Below are positions 51,708 through 60,261 of a stretch of DNA of 64,000 nucleotides, piece by piece. Numbering within the stretch: the first letter of the stretch is position 1; each line of letters opens with the position of its first letter. Below the pieces are notes generated by a model that worked only from the letters and a program-made list of their open reading frames with translations, was not told the DNA's origin and ran no database searches. This stretch comes from Martinezella lusitana (GTDB lineage Bacteria > Pseudomonadota > Alphaproteobacteria > Rhizobiales > Rhizobiaceae): contig NZ_WUEY01000023.1 in assembly GCF_010668395.1 (NCBI RefSeq), positions 1-64,000 of the forward strand. The letters are read 5' to 3'. Position numbers and translations under genes: made by a program.

Positions 51708-53221
51708 GATAGGAATCCCGTCGCAAAGCTCATTATTTTTTCGGGCGTCATCTGGTCCGGCGCCGCGATTGCCGTCATGCGGCCTTCGCTCATCACGACG
51801 ACGCGATCGCTCATGCCGATGACTTCCGGCAGTTCGGAGGACACCAGCAGGATCGCGGTTCCTTCTGCCGCCAACTGGCGGATGATCTTGTAGATTTCGA
51901 ACTTGGCCCCGACATCCACGCCGCGCGTCGGCTCATCGAGGATGAGAATTCGCGGCCTGGTCAGCAACCACTTCGCCAGAACGATCTTCTGCTGGTTGCC
52001 GCCCGACAGGGAACCGGTCACGGTTTCGAGCGAGGCCGTCTTGATGGCGAGGCGACCGACCTCCGCCGTGGCGGCCTGCCGTTCGCGCCGGCGCTTGAGG
52101 AAGCCGAAGCCGTCGGCAAAGTCCTTCAGCGCCACCATCGAAATGTTCGTTTCGACGCTATGGGCAAGGACGAGGCCTTCTTCCTTGCGGTTTTCGGTGA
52201 CGAAACCAATGCGTCTGTCGATCGCTTCGACGGGCGAGCGGATGGCGATCTTTTTGCCGTCGATCGAGATGGTGCCCGCGGAGGGCTGCCTCATGCCAAA
52301 GAGCGTGTTCATCACTTCCGATCGTCCGGAGCCGATCAGACCGAAGAAACCAAGGATTTCACCGCCTCGCACGTCGAAGCTGATATTGTCGAACTCGCCC
52401 GGGCGCGACAATCCCTGGACGGACAGGGCCGCCTTTTGATCCGCAGAAGGTGCGGGCACATCGCGCGGCGGGTAGATCTCGTTCATGTCGCGGCCGACCA
52501 TCAGCGCGATCAGCTCCTCGATCGTCGTCCCGGTCTTGTCGCGCGTGGTGATGTAGCTGCCATCGCGCACGACCGTAATGTCGTCGCTCAACCGCATGAT
52601 CTCTTCCATGCGATGCGAGACATAGATGATCGCGACGCCCTGGGCCTTCAGGCGCGAAATGATGTCGAAGAGAATTTCCGCCTCGTTGTCGCTGAGCGAA
52701 GATGTCGGCTCATCGAGAATGACGACCTTGGCCTTGATGCTGAGGCCCTTGGCGATTTCGACCAACTGCCGCTGCGCGATCGACAAATCGCCCACCTTGT
52801 CGGTGACGGAAACGGGCAGCTTGAGTTCTGCGACCAATTCGGCCGCTTCGCGAATGAGCGCCTTGTCGTTGATGAAGCCGTAGCGGGACGGTTCCCGCGT
52901 CGCCAGGATGTTCTCCGCGACGGTCAAGTTGTTGCAAAGGCTGAGTTCCTGAAAGACGATCGTCAGGCCGGCCTTCGTCGCATCCTGCGGCCCCGCCGGG
53001 GCATAGGGCTCACCGCCAAGGCGGATGCTGCCCGATGTCGGCTGATAGACGCCGGCAAGGATCTTCATCAGGGTCGATTTGCCCGCGCCGTTCTCTCCGA
53101 GGATCGTGTGCACGCGTCCCGGCATGACGCGCAGCTGCATGCCCTTCAGCGCGGAGACGGAGCCGAAGACTTTCGTTACGTCCTTGATCTCCAGGATTGG
53201 ACTGCCATTCGAGGATGCCAT
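51704..53221 (-). CDS. Sugar ABC transporter ATPase, duplicated (RbsA-like)
   Basis: A 505-residue protein with two fused nucleotide-binding domains. The first has G-E-N-G-A-G-K-S-T, an L-S-I-A-Q signature variant and I-L-D-E-P-T-S; the second has a degenerate G-L-I-G-S-G-R-S-E P-loop, L-S-G-G-N-Q-Q-K and I-L-I-L-D-E-P-T-R-G-V-D. This asymmetry is normal in RbsA/MglA. It powers the RbsC-like permease and lies 101 bases after the binding-protein gene. Confidence 0.92.
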   Translation of the reverse strand: MASSNGSPILEIKDVTKVFGSVSALKGMQLRVMPGRVHTILGENGAGKSTLMKILAGVYQPTSGSIRLGGEPYAPAGPQDATKAGLTIVFQELSLCNNLTVAENILATREPSRYGFINDKALIREAAELVAELKLPVSVTDKVGDLSIAQRQLVEIAKGLSIKAKVVILDEPTSSLSDNEAEILFDIISRLKAQGVAIIYVSHRMEEIMRLSDDITVVRDGSYITTRDKTGTTIEELIALMVGRDMNEIYPPRDVPAPSADQKAALSVQGLSRPGEFDNISFDVRGGEILGFFGLIGSGRSEVMNTLFGMRQPSAGTISIDGKKIAIRSPVEAIDRRIGFVTENRKEEGLVLAHSVETNISMVALKDFADGFGFLKRRRERQAATAEVGRLAIKTASLETVTGSLSGGNQQKIVLAKWLLTRPRILILDEPTRGVDVGAKFEIYKIIRQLAAEGTAILLVSSELPEVIGMSDRVVVMSEGRMTAIAAPDQMTPEKIMSFATGFLS

Positions 53222-53322
53222 GCCTCACCTTTTCTTGCCTGGTTCCGGCGGCCGCGATGAAACGCAGGCCGCCGGAGGAGCGGTCTTTTCCAGAGAAAAA
53301 GCCGTCTTGGGAGGAAATAAAA

Positions 53323-54216
53323 TCAGTTCTTCTTCACGTAGACGCCGGGCACGATGGGCTGGCTTTCCGGAACGCTTTCGCCGGCCTTGACCTTGAGGGC
53401 CGTATCCACGGCAAGCTTGCCCATCTGATCCGGAAACTGCTGGATGACGCCGACCATGTCGGGATCCGTGTCGACTGCCTTGATCGCTTCCGGCATGCCG
53501 TCAAAGCCGATCACCTTCACCTTGCCGCCGAGCCCGGCGGACTTTACGGCGACGGAGGCGGCAAGCGCGGCATCGTCACCGAAGCCGAAAATGCCGTTGA
53601 TATCGGGATTGGCCTGCAACATGTTCTGCGCCACGGCCAGAGCTTCGGCGCGCGTGATGCCGGTCTGGATCGAGACGATCTTGATGTCGGGATGCTTTGC
53701 GATCGCGTCCTTGAAGCCGTTCACGCGATTGACCACCGACTGCACCAGCGGATAGTCGATGATGGCGACATTGCCCTTGCCGCCGAGCTGCTGCGCCATC
53801 AGTTCACCGGCCTTTACGCCGCCGGCGTAGTTATCCGTGCCGATATAGGACGCGACCTTGGCGCCTTCGACCGGAACGTCGACGGTGATGACCTTGATGC
53901 CGGCTGCCTGGGCGCGCGCTACGGCCGCCAATGCACCCTTGCTATCGACGGGCGACATGATGATCACGTCGACGCCCTTGACGATGAAGTCTTCGATATC
54001 GGCGAGCTGCTTGTTCAGGTCCTGGTTGGCGATCGACATTTCGACCTGGACGTTCTTGGCGGCGGCTTCATCCGTGATCGCCTTGGCGAGCGCATTGTAG
54101 AAGGGGTGTTGCTGGGTGAGCAACGAGACGCCGATGTCCTCGGCATGTGCCGCGACAGCGGCCAACATGACGCTGGCGGAAACAAGCAAGGACTTGGTGA
54201 AAGAAGATAGGGTCAA
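53323..54216 (-). CDS. Sugar ABC transporter, periplasmic binding protein (RbsB-like)
   Basis: A 297-residue precursor of the Peripla_BP_4 family. The signal peptide ends near A-A-H-A-E. S-P-V-D-S-K-G, D-N-Y-A-G-G and I-G-F-D-G-M-P-E are typical pocket and hinge segments. The start is taken as TTG at 54216 with GGAGGAG about five bases upstream; upstream ATG choices give a long, non-signal N-terminus. It is the first gene of the sugar operon. The ligand is likely a ketose or polyol such as tagatose. Confidence 0.87.
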   Translation of the reverse strand: MTLSSFTKSLLVSASVMLAAVAAHAEDIGVSLLTQQHPFYNALAKAITDEAAAKNVQVEMSIANQDLNKQLADIEDFIVKGVDVIIMSPVDSKGALAAVARAQAAGIKVITVDVPVEGAKVASYIGTDNYAGGVKAGELMAQQLGGKGNVAIIDYPLVQSVVNRVNGFKDAIAKHPDIKIVSIQTGITRAEALAVAQNMLQANPDINGIFGFGDDAALAASVAVKSAGLGGKVKVIGFDGMPEAIKAVDTDPDMVGVIQQFPDQMGKLAVDTALKVKAGESVPESQPIVPGVYVKKN

Positions 54217-54293
54217 AGGAGCTCCTCCCTGTGATGAGACCTCAGAAGCGAACATCCGTCCTGGCTCGGCCTCCCGCCAGCGGACGGAGAGCT

Positions 54294-54322
54294 TCATAGG
54301 GTAAATTATTGACGCGCGTCAA
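54294..54322 (-). promoter_or_regulatory. Sugar-operon promoter with LacI-type operator over the -35
   Basis: TTGACGCGCGTCAA (54309-54322) is a perfect 14-bp palindrome of LacI type (central CG). On the minus strand its first half doubles as a -35 TTGACG, with CTATGA at 54299-54294 after a 17-base spacer as -10. The binding-protein start is about 80 bases downstream. Binding of the operon's own LacI protein would occlude RNA polymerase. Confidence 0.7.
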
Positions 54323-54492
54323 GTTTTATTTATGCATACGAATTGTTGTAATCGGTCTCGTGATAAGAAATTAGAGTGGCGGCAGGATTGCGGCTCGAAA
54401 TGCATCGGAGGCATGTTGCGCTTTGCGCAATCGATACCGAGGCAGCCGATGGCGGCGGGCCGGCGGCATCTCCCTTCCTGGGCATCCGGCGG

Positions 54493-54888
54493 CTATCTGG
54501 CGTCATAGGTGGATTGTGCTTCTCTAACCTGTTCCCAGTTTGTCTTGGCCCAATCGACGAGCCCCTGCGTCGGTTGCAGCAGGCTTTTTCCCAGGATGGT
54601 GATCTCGTATTCGACACGCGGCGGCACCTCGGGAAACACTTCCCGCACGACCAGCCCGTCGCGCTCGAGATTTTTCAGGGTCGCGGAGAGCATTCGTTGC
54701 GAGATTCCCGGGACGGAGCGCTCAAGCTCGGAAAATCGCGCCCGGCCGCCGAGAAGATCAAGCGACAGGATGACGAAGATCGTCCATTTGTCTCCGATCT
54801 TGTTCAGCAGTTCCCGCACCGCCATGGGGTCTGAACTCCTGCATATGGCCGCAGGGTCGAGGCCGACGAATTTGCCCGGTTTCTTCAT
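54493..54888 (-). CDS. HxlR-family transcriptional regulator
   Basis: A 131-residue winged-helix regulator: G-D-K-W-T-I-F-V-I-L near residue 32, F-S-E-L-E-R-S-V-P-G-I-S-Q-R-M-L and V-E-Y-E-I-T as the wing. The conserved N-terminal Cys (C16 in A-I-C-R-S-S) may sense redox or electrophiles. GAGG precedes the ATG. It is divergent from a SnoaL-like gene and an azoreductase gene, the usual setting for quinone- or electrophile-responsive HxlR regulators. Confidence 0.88.
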   Translation of the reverse strand: MKKPGKFVGLDPAAICRSSDPMAVRELLNKIGDKWTIFVILSLDLLGGRARFSELERSVPGISQRMLSATLKNLERDGLVVREVFPEVPPRVEYEITILGKSLLQPTQGLVDWAKTNWEQVREAQSTYDAR

Positions 54889-54901
54889 GACTTACCTCGG
54901 T

Positions 54902-54980
54902 GTTAGCTACTGAAATGAAAGTGCCTTCTTTTTCAGAATTAGCTTCCAATATATATGTAGCTCTCATTCGGTTAGCAACT
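54902..54980. promoter_or_regulatory. Direct repeats in the HxlR divergent promoter region
   Basis: GTTAGCTACT (54902-54911) recurs as GTTAGCAACT (54971-54980), each near one of the two divergent starts. An AT-rich core (ATATATATG) lies between and could hold both -10 elements. These are candidate HxlR sites. Confidence 0.45.
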
Positions 54981-55005
54981 ACGCGAAACGCTTGGAGAGC
55001 CTGTG

Positions 55006-55440
55006 ATGACGAATCCGAAATACGCTGTCTTTGACCCCGCCCGACCTTATTTCGACCTGGTCCGCACGGCGCTGGGCGACCTCGTCGATGGCGAGCACTT
55101 CTTCGATATCGTCGCGGACGATGTCGTCTACGAGGTTCTTTACGACATTGCCGGTTGGCCCCGCGTCATCGAGGGGCGCCCGGATCTGATGGCCCAGTTC
55201 AGGGGCTATTGCGACCACATCAGGCTACAAACCGCCGACAAGCTGGTTCGTCATGCGATGGATGACGGCAGGGGCCTTGTCATCGAATACGAAGTTCATG
55301 GAACCATCCTTGCGACCGGGGTGAAATACCACAACAGGTTCTGCTCGATCATCAGGATCGAAAATCGAAAAGTGGCGCATTGGCGAGACTACATGGACTC
55401 TCTGGCCGCCTGGAACGCGCTCACGGCGCGCGCCCGCTGA
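55006..55440 (+). CDS. SnoaL/NTF2-like protein
   Basis: A 144-residue alpha+beta cone-fold protein. The pattern is V-Y-E-V-L-Y, Y-H-N-R-F-C-S-I-I-R-I and H-W-R-D-Y-M-D, the last typical of SnoaL-like steroid-isomerase relatives. GGAGAG precedes the ATG at 55006. It is encoded 34 bases before an azoreductase gene and opposite HxlR, so it may act on, or bind, the same reactive compound. The reaction is unknown. Confidence 0.8.
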   Translation: MTNPKYAVFDPARPYFDLVRTALGDLVDGEHFFDIVADDVVYEVLYDIAGWPRVIEGRPDLMAQFRGYCDHIRLQTADKLVRHAMDDGRGLVIEYEVHGTILATGVKYHNRFCSIIRIENRKVAHWRDYMDSLAAWNALTARAR

Positions 55441-55474
55441 CAAAACCTTCCGACAGAAATTGAGAGCTATCGTC

Positions 55475-56083
55475 ATGAAACGAATTCTTATGATCGAAGT
55501 AAGCCCCCGGGGAGGCGAGTCGGCGAGCCGCGCGGTCGCGGATACGCTCGCAGCGCGGCTCGCCGCGCTTCATCCGTCTGCGGAACTGACGCGCCGCAAC
55601 CTGGCCGCCGAGCATCTACCGCATTTGGACGAAACGACGCTTCGCGCCATTTCGACGAAGGATCCCGTCGAGGCAGGAAACCTCAACGAGGCGGCACGCC
55701 GGTCGGATCACCTGACCGATGAGCTTCTGAACTGCGATCTTCTGGTGATCGCCACGCCGATGTGGAACTTCGGCATTCCATCGGCTCTCAAGGCCTGGGT
55801 CGATCTGGTCGTGCGGCCGGGCAGGACCTTTCAATATGGGGGTGAGGGCGTTGTCGGCCTGGCAAAGGACAAGAAGGCCATTTTGGTTTTGGCTTCGGGC
55901 GGCGTCTTCACGGAAGGCCCATGGCGTCCGTGGGATTTCGTCGAGCCTTACCTGCGCCAGATCCTCGGCTTCATCGGGATCACCGATGTGCAGACCGTTC
56001 GGGCCGAAGGGATGAACATCCCGACGTTGGCGCGGGACGCAGTGCCCAAGGCCAGAAAGGCCGTCGAAGACCTGGTGCTATAG
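55475..56083 (+). CDS. FMN-dependent NADH:quinone/azo reductase (AzoR-like)
   Basis: A 202-residue flavodoxin-fold enzyme. S-P-R-G-G-E-S-A-S at the N-terminus binds the FMN phosphate and P-M-W-N-F-G-I-P-S near residue 95 contacts the isoalloxazine ring. It reduces quinones and azo bonds by two electrons, avoiding radical formation. GAGAG lies before the ATG at 55475. It is in the HxlR-controlled unit. Confidence 0.9.
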   Translation: MKRILMIEVSPRGGESASRAVADTLAARLAALHPSAELTRRNLAAEHLPHLDETTLRAISTKDPVEAGNLNEAARRSDHLTDELLNCDLLVIATPMWNFGIPSALKAWVDLVVRPGRTFQYGGEGVVGLAKDKKAILVLASGGVFTEGPWRPWDFVEPYLRQILGFIGITDVQTVRAEGMNIPTLARDAVPKARKAVEDLVL

Positions 56084-56612
56084 GGCTTGCTCACGGGTTT
56101 GACGCGCGACAGGGCCCGACCCCGCAATCGCCAATTATCGTTCCGCCACCTTCTGCTGAAGGCTTGCGACGGGGATTCTTTCCCACGGTGTTCGGTGTCG
56201 GGAAGGCAGGGCTCGAATGCCGTCAAGCGGTGCAATCCCCCCTGCCTCGATACCCACGAAAGGAGAAGCTCGCCATGGGCGCTCCACTTCCTCGTCAAAA
56301 ATGGACGTAGGCTTCTCTCGGAAAGCTCACTAGCGTCCTGAAGGAGTAGACATAAAGGCTGCCGACGCAACGGGACCGTTGATCGCCACGGCCTGCCAAT
56401 CGACAAAAAGTGAACCTACGAATGCTGTGGCTTGCTATGACAAACTCGTTTTCCAGGGTGCTATCCTTGCCGAAACCACATGAGCGAGGTTGGCCGAAGC
56501 GTGTCGCAATCTTCCGGATGCGGTTTTATCGCCTTGGCCTGTTGATCATTCGCGTGCCGTTGCCTTGCAAACCGCAGCTCATTTCTGCGCGTCCTGCCGG
56601 AGAGAAGGCATA
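56084..56612. other. Gene-free stretch
   Basis: About 530 bases with no convincing gene on either strand; the short frames lack starts or family resemblance. A loose GGCAGGG/CCCTGCC inverted repeat lies near 56214-56246. Nothing else is seen. Confidence 0.4.
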
Positions 56613-56897
56613 ATGGCGCGCTTTCATCGCTTGCCCGGAGACCACCTGACATCGGAGCAAGTCGATTTACTTCAAAAGGTGCTGGATAGTATCACCTGCC
56701 AGCCATGGTTCGACGACAGTCAGCATCGTCGCGACAGCCTGGTGGTGCGGCTGACTTTCCTCATTCAAATTGGAATAGTCGACGCTGCGCATTTGCAGTG
56801 CATCGGTGTTTCCTGGGCGGTAAAGGATTTCAGCGGCAGTCAGGTGAAAGCGAGCCGGCCGACGCCGTCTTCAACTCACCTGCGCACCAGCCATTGA
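56613..56897 (+). CDS. Small hypothetical protein (94 aa)
   Basis: A short, soluble, helix-rich protein: H-L-T-S-E-Q-V-D-L-L-Q, Q-P-W-F-D-D-S near residue 33 and a second helix to about residue 60. The C-terminal 25 residues look disordered. GGAGAGAAGG gives a strong ribosome site for the ATG at 56613; a longer frame from 56490 is less likely. It resembles short conserved proteins of Rhizobiales that I cannot name. No operon partner is seen. Confidence 0.5.
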   Translation: MARFHRLPGDHLTSEQVDLLQKVLDSITCQPWFDDSQHRRDSLVVRLTFLIQIGIVDAAHLQCIGVSWAVKDFSGSQVKASRPTPSSTHLRTSH

Positions 56898-56958
56898 TAG
56901 TCTTCGAGGCTGTCTCCGGCCATCAACCGGTCAAACGCGGAATGCGGCGAGACGCCGC

Positions 56959-57540
56959 TTAAAACCGCTGCATCTGCTGATCGACCTTCAGCAGAAAGCG
57001 CCCGCGCGAGGCCTCCGTCGAGCGGTTCATGTCGTAGTGCGCGAGAAAGACGACCGGAGCGAAAGGCTTGATCTGCGCCCGCAACACGCGCTTGACGATC
57101 TTCTTCGGCGGATTGCCGGCGACAAAGGCGCGAAACGGATCGGCGCCATAGGTCAGCACGGCGCCGAGCTTGCGGATATGCTGCAGCTTGGAGCGCACCT
57201 TGCCGTCGACGAGTTCGAAGGAGACGCCAGGGAGCCAGACCCGGTCGAAATAGCCCTTGAGGATGGCCGGAAAACCAAAATTCCAGACCGGAGTGACGAT
57301 AACAAGGGCCTCGGTACGCTGCAGCCGCTCGACGTAGGATTTTACCGCCTCGGTATTGTCAGGATAGTCGTGGTAGATCACGCGGTCGTGACGCGACAGG
57401 ACGGGATCGAAATCTTCGGCATAAAGGTTGCAATCGTCGACTTCGTGGCCGGCACGCTTCAGGCTCTCGATGGTTTGACGGTGCAGCGCGGCGCCAAAGC
57501 TTTCCTCGACCGGATGGGAGTGAAGGACGAGGACCTTCAT
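56959..57540 (-). CDS. NAD(P)H dehydrogenase (quinone)/flavodoxin-fold reductase
   Basis: A 193-residue NQO-like flavoprotein: H-S-H-P-V-E-E-S-F-G at the N-terminus and T-P-V-W-N-F-G-F-P-A-I-L-K-G-Y-F-D-R-V-W, the ring-contact segment. The ATG overlaps the preceding oxidase gene's stop by four bases, so it is the last gene of the THI5-type transporter operon. It may supply reduced flavin or reduce a quinone-like product of the pathway. Confidence 0.85.
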   Translation of the reverse strand: MKVLVLHSHPVEESFGAALHRQTIESLKRAGHEVDDCNLYAEDFDPVLSRHDRVIYHDYPDNTEAVKSYVERLQRTEALVIVTPVWNFGFPAILKGYFDRVWLPGVSFELVDGKVRSKLQHIRKLGAVLTYGADPFRAFVAGNPPKKIVKRVLRAQIKPFAPVVFLAHYDMNRSTEASRGRFLLKVDQQMQRF

Positions 57541-58946
57541 GACGCCTCCATCAGCGCCGCAAGGCCCGGGAAGAGGTAGTTCTTGCCTGATTTGAAGTCG
57601 AAATCCGGATCGTCCCAGGCGATCATCTTGCCGGGATTGAGCAGGCCCTTCGGATCGGTTTCCCGCTTGAAGGCAAGCTGGACGGCGTCCGTCTGCTTCA
57701 TGCCGCCTTCCTCCAGCGTATAACGATGCGGGTTGAAGATCGGGCAGCCGTGGTCCTGATGGATCCTGATGATTTCCTCGAGACGCGCCTCCGACGTATA
57801 GCGCACCAGCGGCAGCCCGGCGCACTGGATCTGCCCGTCGAACCTGATGAATTCGAGATGGCCGGGCACCTCGTCGCCGAAGGTTTCCACCATCTTCTGG
57901 ACCTTCGCGACATGATCCGGCCCCGGATACTGCACCTGCAGATAGGTGATCGACGGATCGACCTTGATGGCGCGCAGCGTCGTGTGGTTCCAGGCGAGCT
58001 CATAGGCGTGCGGGATGCCCTTCATGCTCTCGACCTTGTCGGAGCGGAAGGTGATCTCGCCCTTCTGCTGTCGGGTAAAGGCAACGAAGGGGTCCATCGA
58101 ATGCGGCGCGATCATCAGCGCCACGATCGACTGTCCCTCACGGATATAAGGCTTGTGGCGGGTGAAGTATTCGTGCGGAATGGGTGCCGCGATGGGGGCG
58201 ATTTCCTTGACGAGGATGCCGTTGCACTTGGCCAGTGCGTCGGAAAAGCGGACGGCATCCATGAAATCGTCGTAGCCGACCAGCACGTCCACCCAGTCAT
58301 AGGCGGGCGCCAAGGGCATTTCGATCTCGGTTATGATGCCGTTCGTGCCATAGGCATGGCTGACCTTGGTAAGGTCCCATCCGGTCAGGTCGAGAACGCG
58401 GGGTTCCGCCTCCATGGTGACGACGCGCAGGCGCAGGATATTGCCGAGATCGCGCAGGCCGCCCCAGGTGATCGACCCGACGCCGCCCGAGCCGCCGGCG
58501 ATAAAGCCGCCGATCGTTGCCGTCTGCGCCGTCGAGGGGTGGAAGCGCAGCTCCTGGCCGGAATGGGCCTTGGTCTGGCGGTCGAGCTCGGCAATCACGA
58601 TGCCGGGTTCGCAGATGACGCGGCCGGGATGGATTTCCTTGATCGTGTTCATGGCGGCAAGATTGAGGACGATGCCGCCGGAGAGCGGCATGGCCTGGCC
58701 GTAATTGCCGGTGCCTGCGCCGCGCGGCGTGACTGGAACGTCATGGGCATAGGCGACCTGCAGCGTGCGGATTACCTCCTCCTCGGTCTTCGGCGTGACG
58801 ACGAGATCGGCGGTGACATTGTCGAGCTGGGCCTTCAGGATCGGCGAATACCAGTAGAAATCCCGGCTTTTCTGGCGCACGAGCGCCGGATTGTCTTCGA
58901 TGGAGATGCCTTCGAGTTCTTTCTTGATGCGCTGGTAATCCGGCAT
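57537..58946 (-). CDS. FAD-binding oxidase of the VAO/D-lactate dehydrogenase type
   Basis: A 469-residue protein. The N-terminal FAD_binding_4 (PCMH) domain has P-R-G-A-G-T-G-N-Y-G near residue 84 and G-G-F-I-A-G-G-S-G-G-V-G near 145. The C-terminal substrate cap ends with N-P-H-R-Y and L-L-N-P-G-K-M, typical of glycolate-oxidase-like and VAO enzymes. GGAG precedes the ATG at 58946, one base after the deaminase stop. It oxidises an alcohol, hydroxy acid or amine whose identity is unknown. Confidence 0.82.
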   Translation of the reverse strand: MPDYQRIKKELEGISIEDNPALVRQKSRDFYWYSPILKAQLDNVTADLVVTPKTEEEVIRTLQVAYAHDVPVTPRGAGTGNYGQAMPLSGGIVLNLAAMNTIKEIHPGRVICEPGIVIAELDRQTKAHSGQELRFHPSTAQTATIGGFIAGGSGGVGSITWGGLRDLGNILRLRVVTMEAEPRVLDLTGWDLTKVSHAYGTNGIITEIEMPLAPAYDWVDVLVGYDDFMDAVRFSDALAKCNGILVKEIAPIAAPIPHEYFTRHKPYIREGQSIVALMIAPHSMDPFVAFTRQQKGEITFRSDKVESMKGIPHAYELAWNHTTLRAIKVDPSITYLQVQYPGPDHVAKVQKMVETFGDEVPGHLEFIRFDGQIQCAGLPLVRYTSEARLEEIIRIHQDHGCPIFNPHRYTLEEGGMKQTDAVQLAFKRETDPKGLLNPGKMIAWDDPDFDFKSGKNYLFPGLAALMEAS

Positions 58947-58947
58947 T

Positions 58948-60261
58948 TTACGCTCCAATGACGCTGTCGAGTTCACGATAGTCCGGCAGGCTGCGGTCGA
59001 TCACCTTGCCCTTGCGAAGGACGACGCGGTCGGACTGCGGTCGGGAAAGAAATTCGCTCCAGCGCCGGGCGCTGAAAAGAACGAGATCGGCGGAATGGCC
59101 GACCGCGATGCGGCCGATATCCGGACGGCCGAGAATGTCTGCGGGAGAGGTGGTGACGACTCTTGCCGCCGTATCCAGCGGATGGTCGAGATGCAGGATT
59201 CGGACGGCCTCACGGAACACTTCGACAGGATCGAGGTCGCCATAGGCATAGAAGGGATCTCGGGTGTTGTCGGAGGAGACGGCTGTGGCAACACCGGCCG
59301 CGGCAAGCTCGTGCAGCAGGGTAACGCCGCGCCAGCGCGGCGTGCGGCCGGGATGGCGGTCCTGAAGATACATGTTGCACATCGGCAGCGAGACAATGGA
59401 AATCCCGGCCTTGGCGACGAGATCGATGGTCGCGCGGGCGACATCCGCATCCTGCCGTGCGAGCGAGCAGCAATGGCCGGCAGTCACTTTGCCGGTGAAG
59501 CCGTTGCGAAGCACGGCTTCGGCGATCGCCTTCAGCGTCAGCACCTCCTTGTCTTCGGTCTCGTCGACATGCAGATCGATGTCGAGGCCATTGTCGGCGG
59601 CGGCGCGGATCAGCTTGTCGAGCTGCGCATCGAGTTCCGGGCTCATCTGGGTAACGCCGCCCATCAGGCCGCCGGCGTCGCGAACGACCGTCAGCAAGTC
59701 GGCGAAAAAGGCTTCATCCGCCATATTGTCGAGCGGGAAGAGGGCGACGGCCTGCAGCGCAATCCTGTCCTTCCAGGCCTCGCGGACCGAGGTGAAGACT
59801 TCGAAGGAAATACGGTGCTGCGGCGCCAGCGAATCGAGATGGGTGCGGATCAGGCCGGTGCCGTGGGCGTAGGCCGAACGCAGCGAGAATTCCATGCGCT
59901 TGCGCACGTCGTCCGCCGACCAGTTGGCCTCGCGGTCGGAGCGCACGGCATCGAGCGCCCCCATGAAGCTGCCGTCCGGATTGGAGCGCCGCTCCCATAT
60001 GTGGCCCTTGTCGAGATGGGTGTGCATGTCGGCGAAGGTCGGCCAGACCATGCCGTCCCTCATGTCGACTTTGGCATATTCGACCGGCGCTGTTCCGGGT
60101 GCGAGTATGGCCTTTACGAGGCCGTCGGCGACGACGATATCGGCCTTGACGAGGCCTTCGGCGGAGGTTGCCTGGAAGTCGGACAGCGTTACGGCGGGAA
60201 CGGTGGCGTTGCTCAGCGCGAAGCGGGCGGCGTTGGGTGGTGACATGAAGGCGTGGGACAT
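58948..60261 (-). CDS. Cytosine-deaminase-like amidohydrolase
   Basis: A 437-residue metal-dependent hydrolase. H-T-H-L-D-K-G near residue 80, H-V-D-E-T near 230, A-G-H-C-C near 262 and S-S-D-N-T-R-D-P-F near 328 are the full metal and proton-shuttle set of the cytosine-deaminase group. It probably deaminates or opens an N-heterocycle. The ATG overlaps the permease stop by one base and the oxidase gene follows one base later, so it is firmly in the transport operon. Cytosine itself is only one possibility. Confidence 0.86.
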   Translation of the reverse strand: MSHAFMSPPNAARFALSNATVPAVTLSDFQATSAEGLVKADIVVADGLVKAILAPGTAPVEYAKVDMRDGMVWPTFADMHTHLDKGHIWERRSNPDGSFMGALDAVRSDREANWSADDVRKRMEFSLRSAYAHGTGLIRTHLDSLAPQHRISFEVFTSVREAWKDRIALQAVALFPLDNMADEAFFADLLTVVRDAGGLMGGVTQMSPELDAQLDKLIRAAADNGLDIDLHVDETEDKEVLTLKAIAEAVLRNGFTGKVTAGHCCSLARQDADVARATIDLVAKAGISIVSLPMCNMYLQDRHPGRTPRWRGVTLLHELAAAGVATAVSSDNTRDPFYAYGDLDPVEVFREAVRILHLDHPLDTAARVVTTSPADILGRPDIGRIAVGHSADLVLFSARRWSEFLSRPQSDRVVLRKGKVIDRSLPDYRELDSVIGA

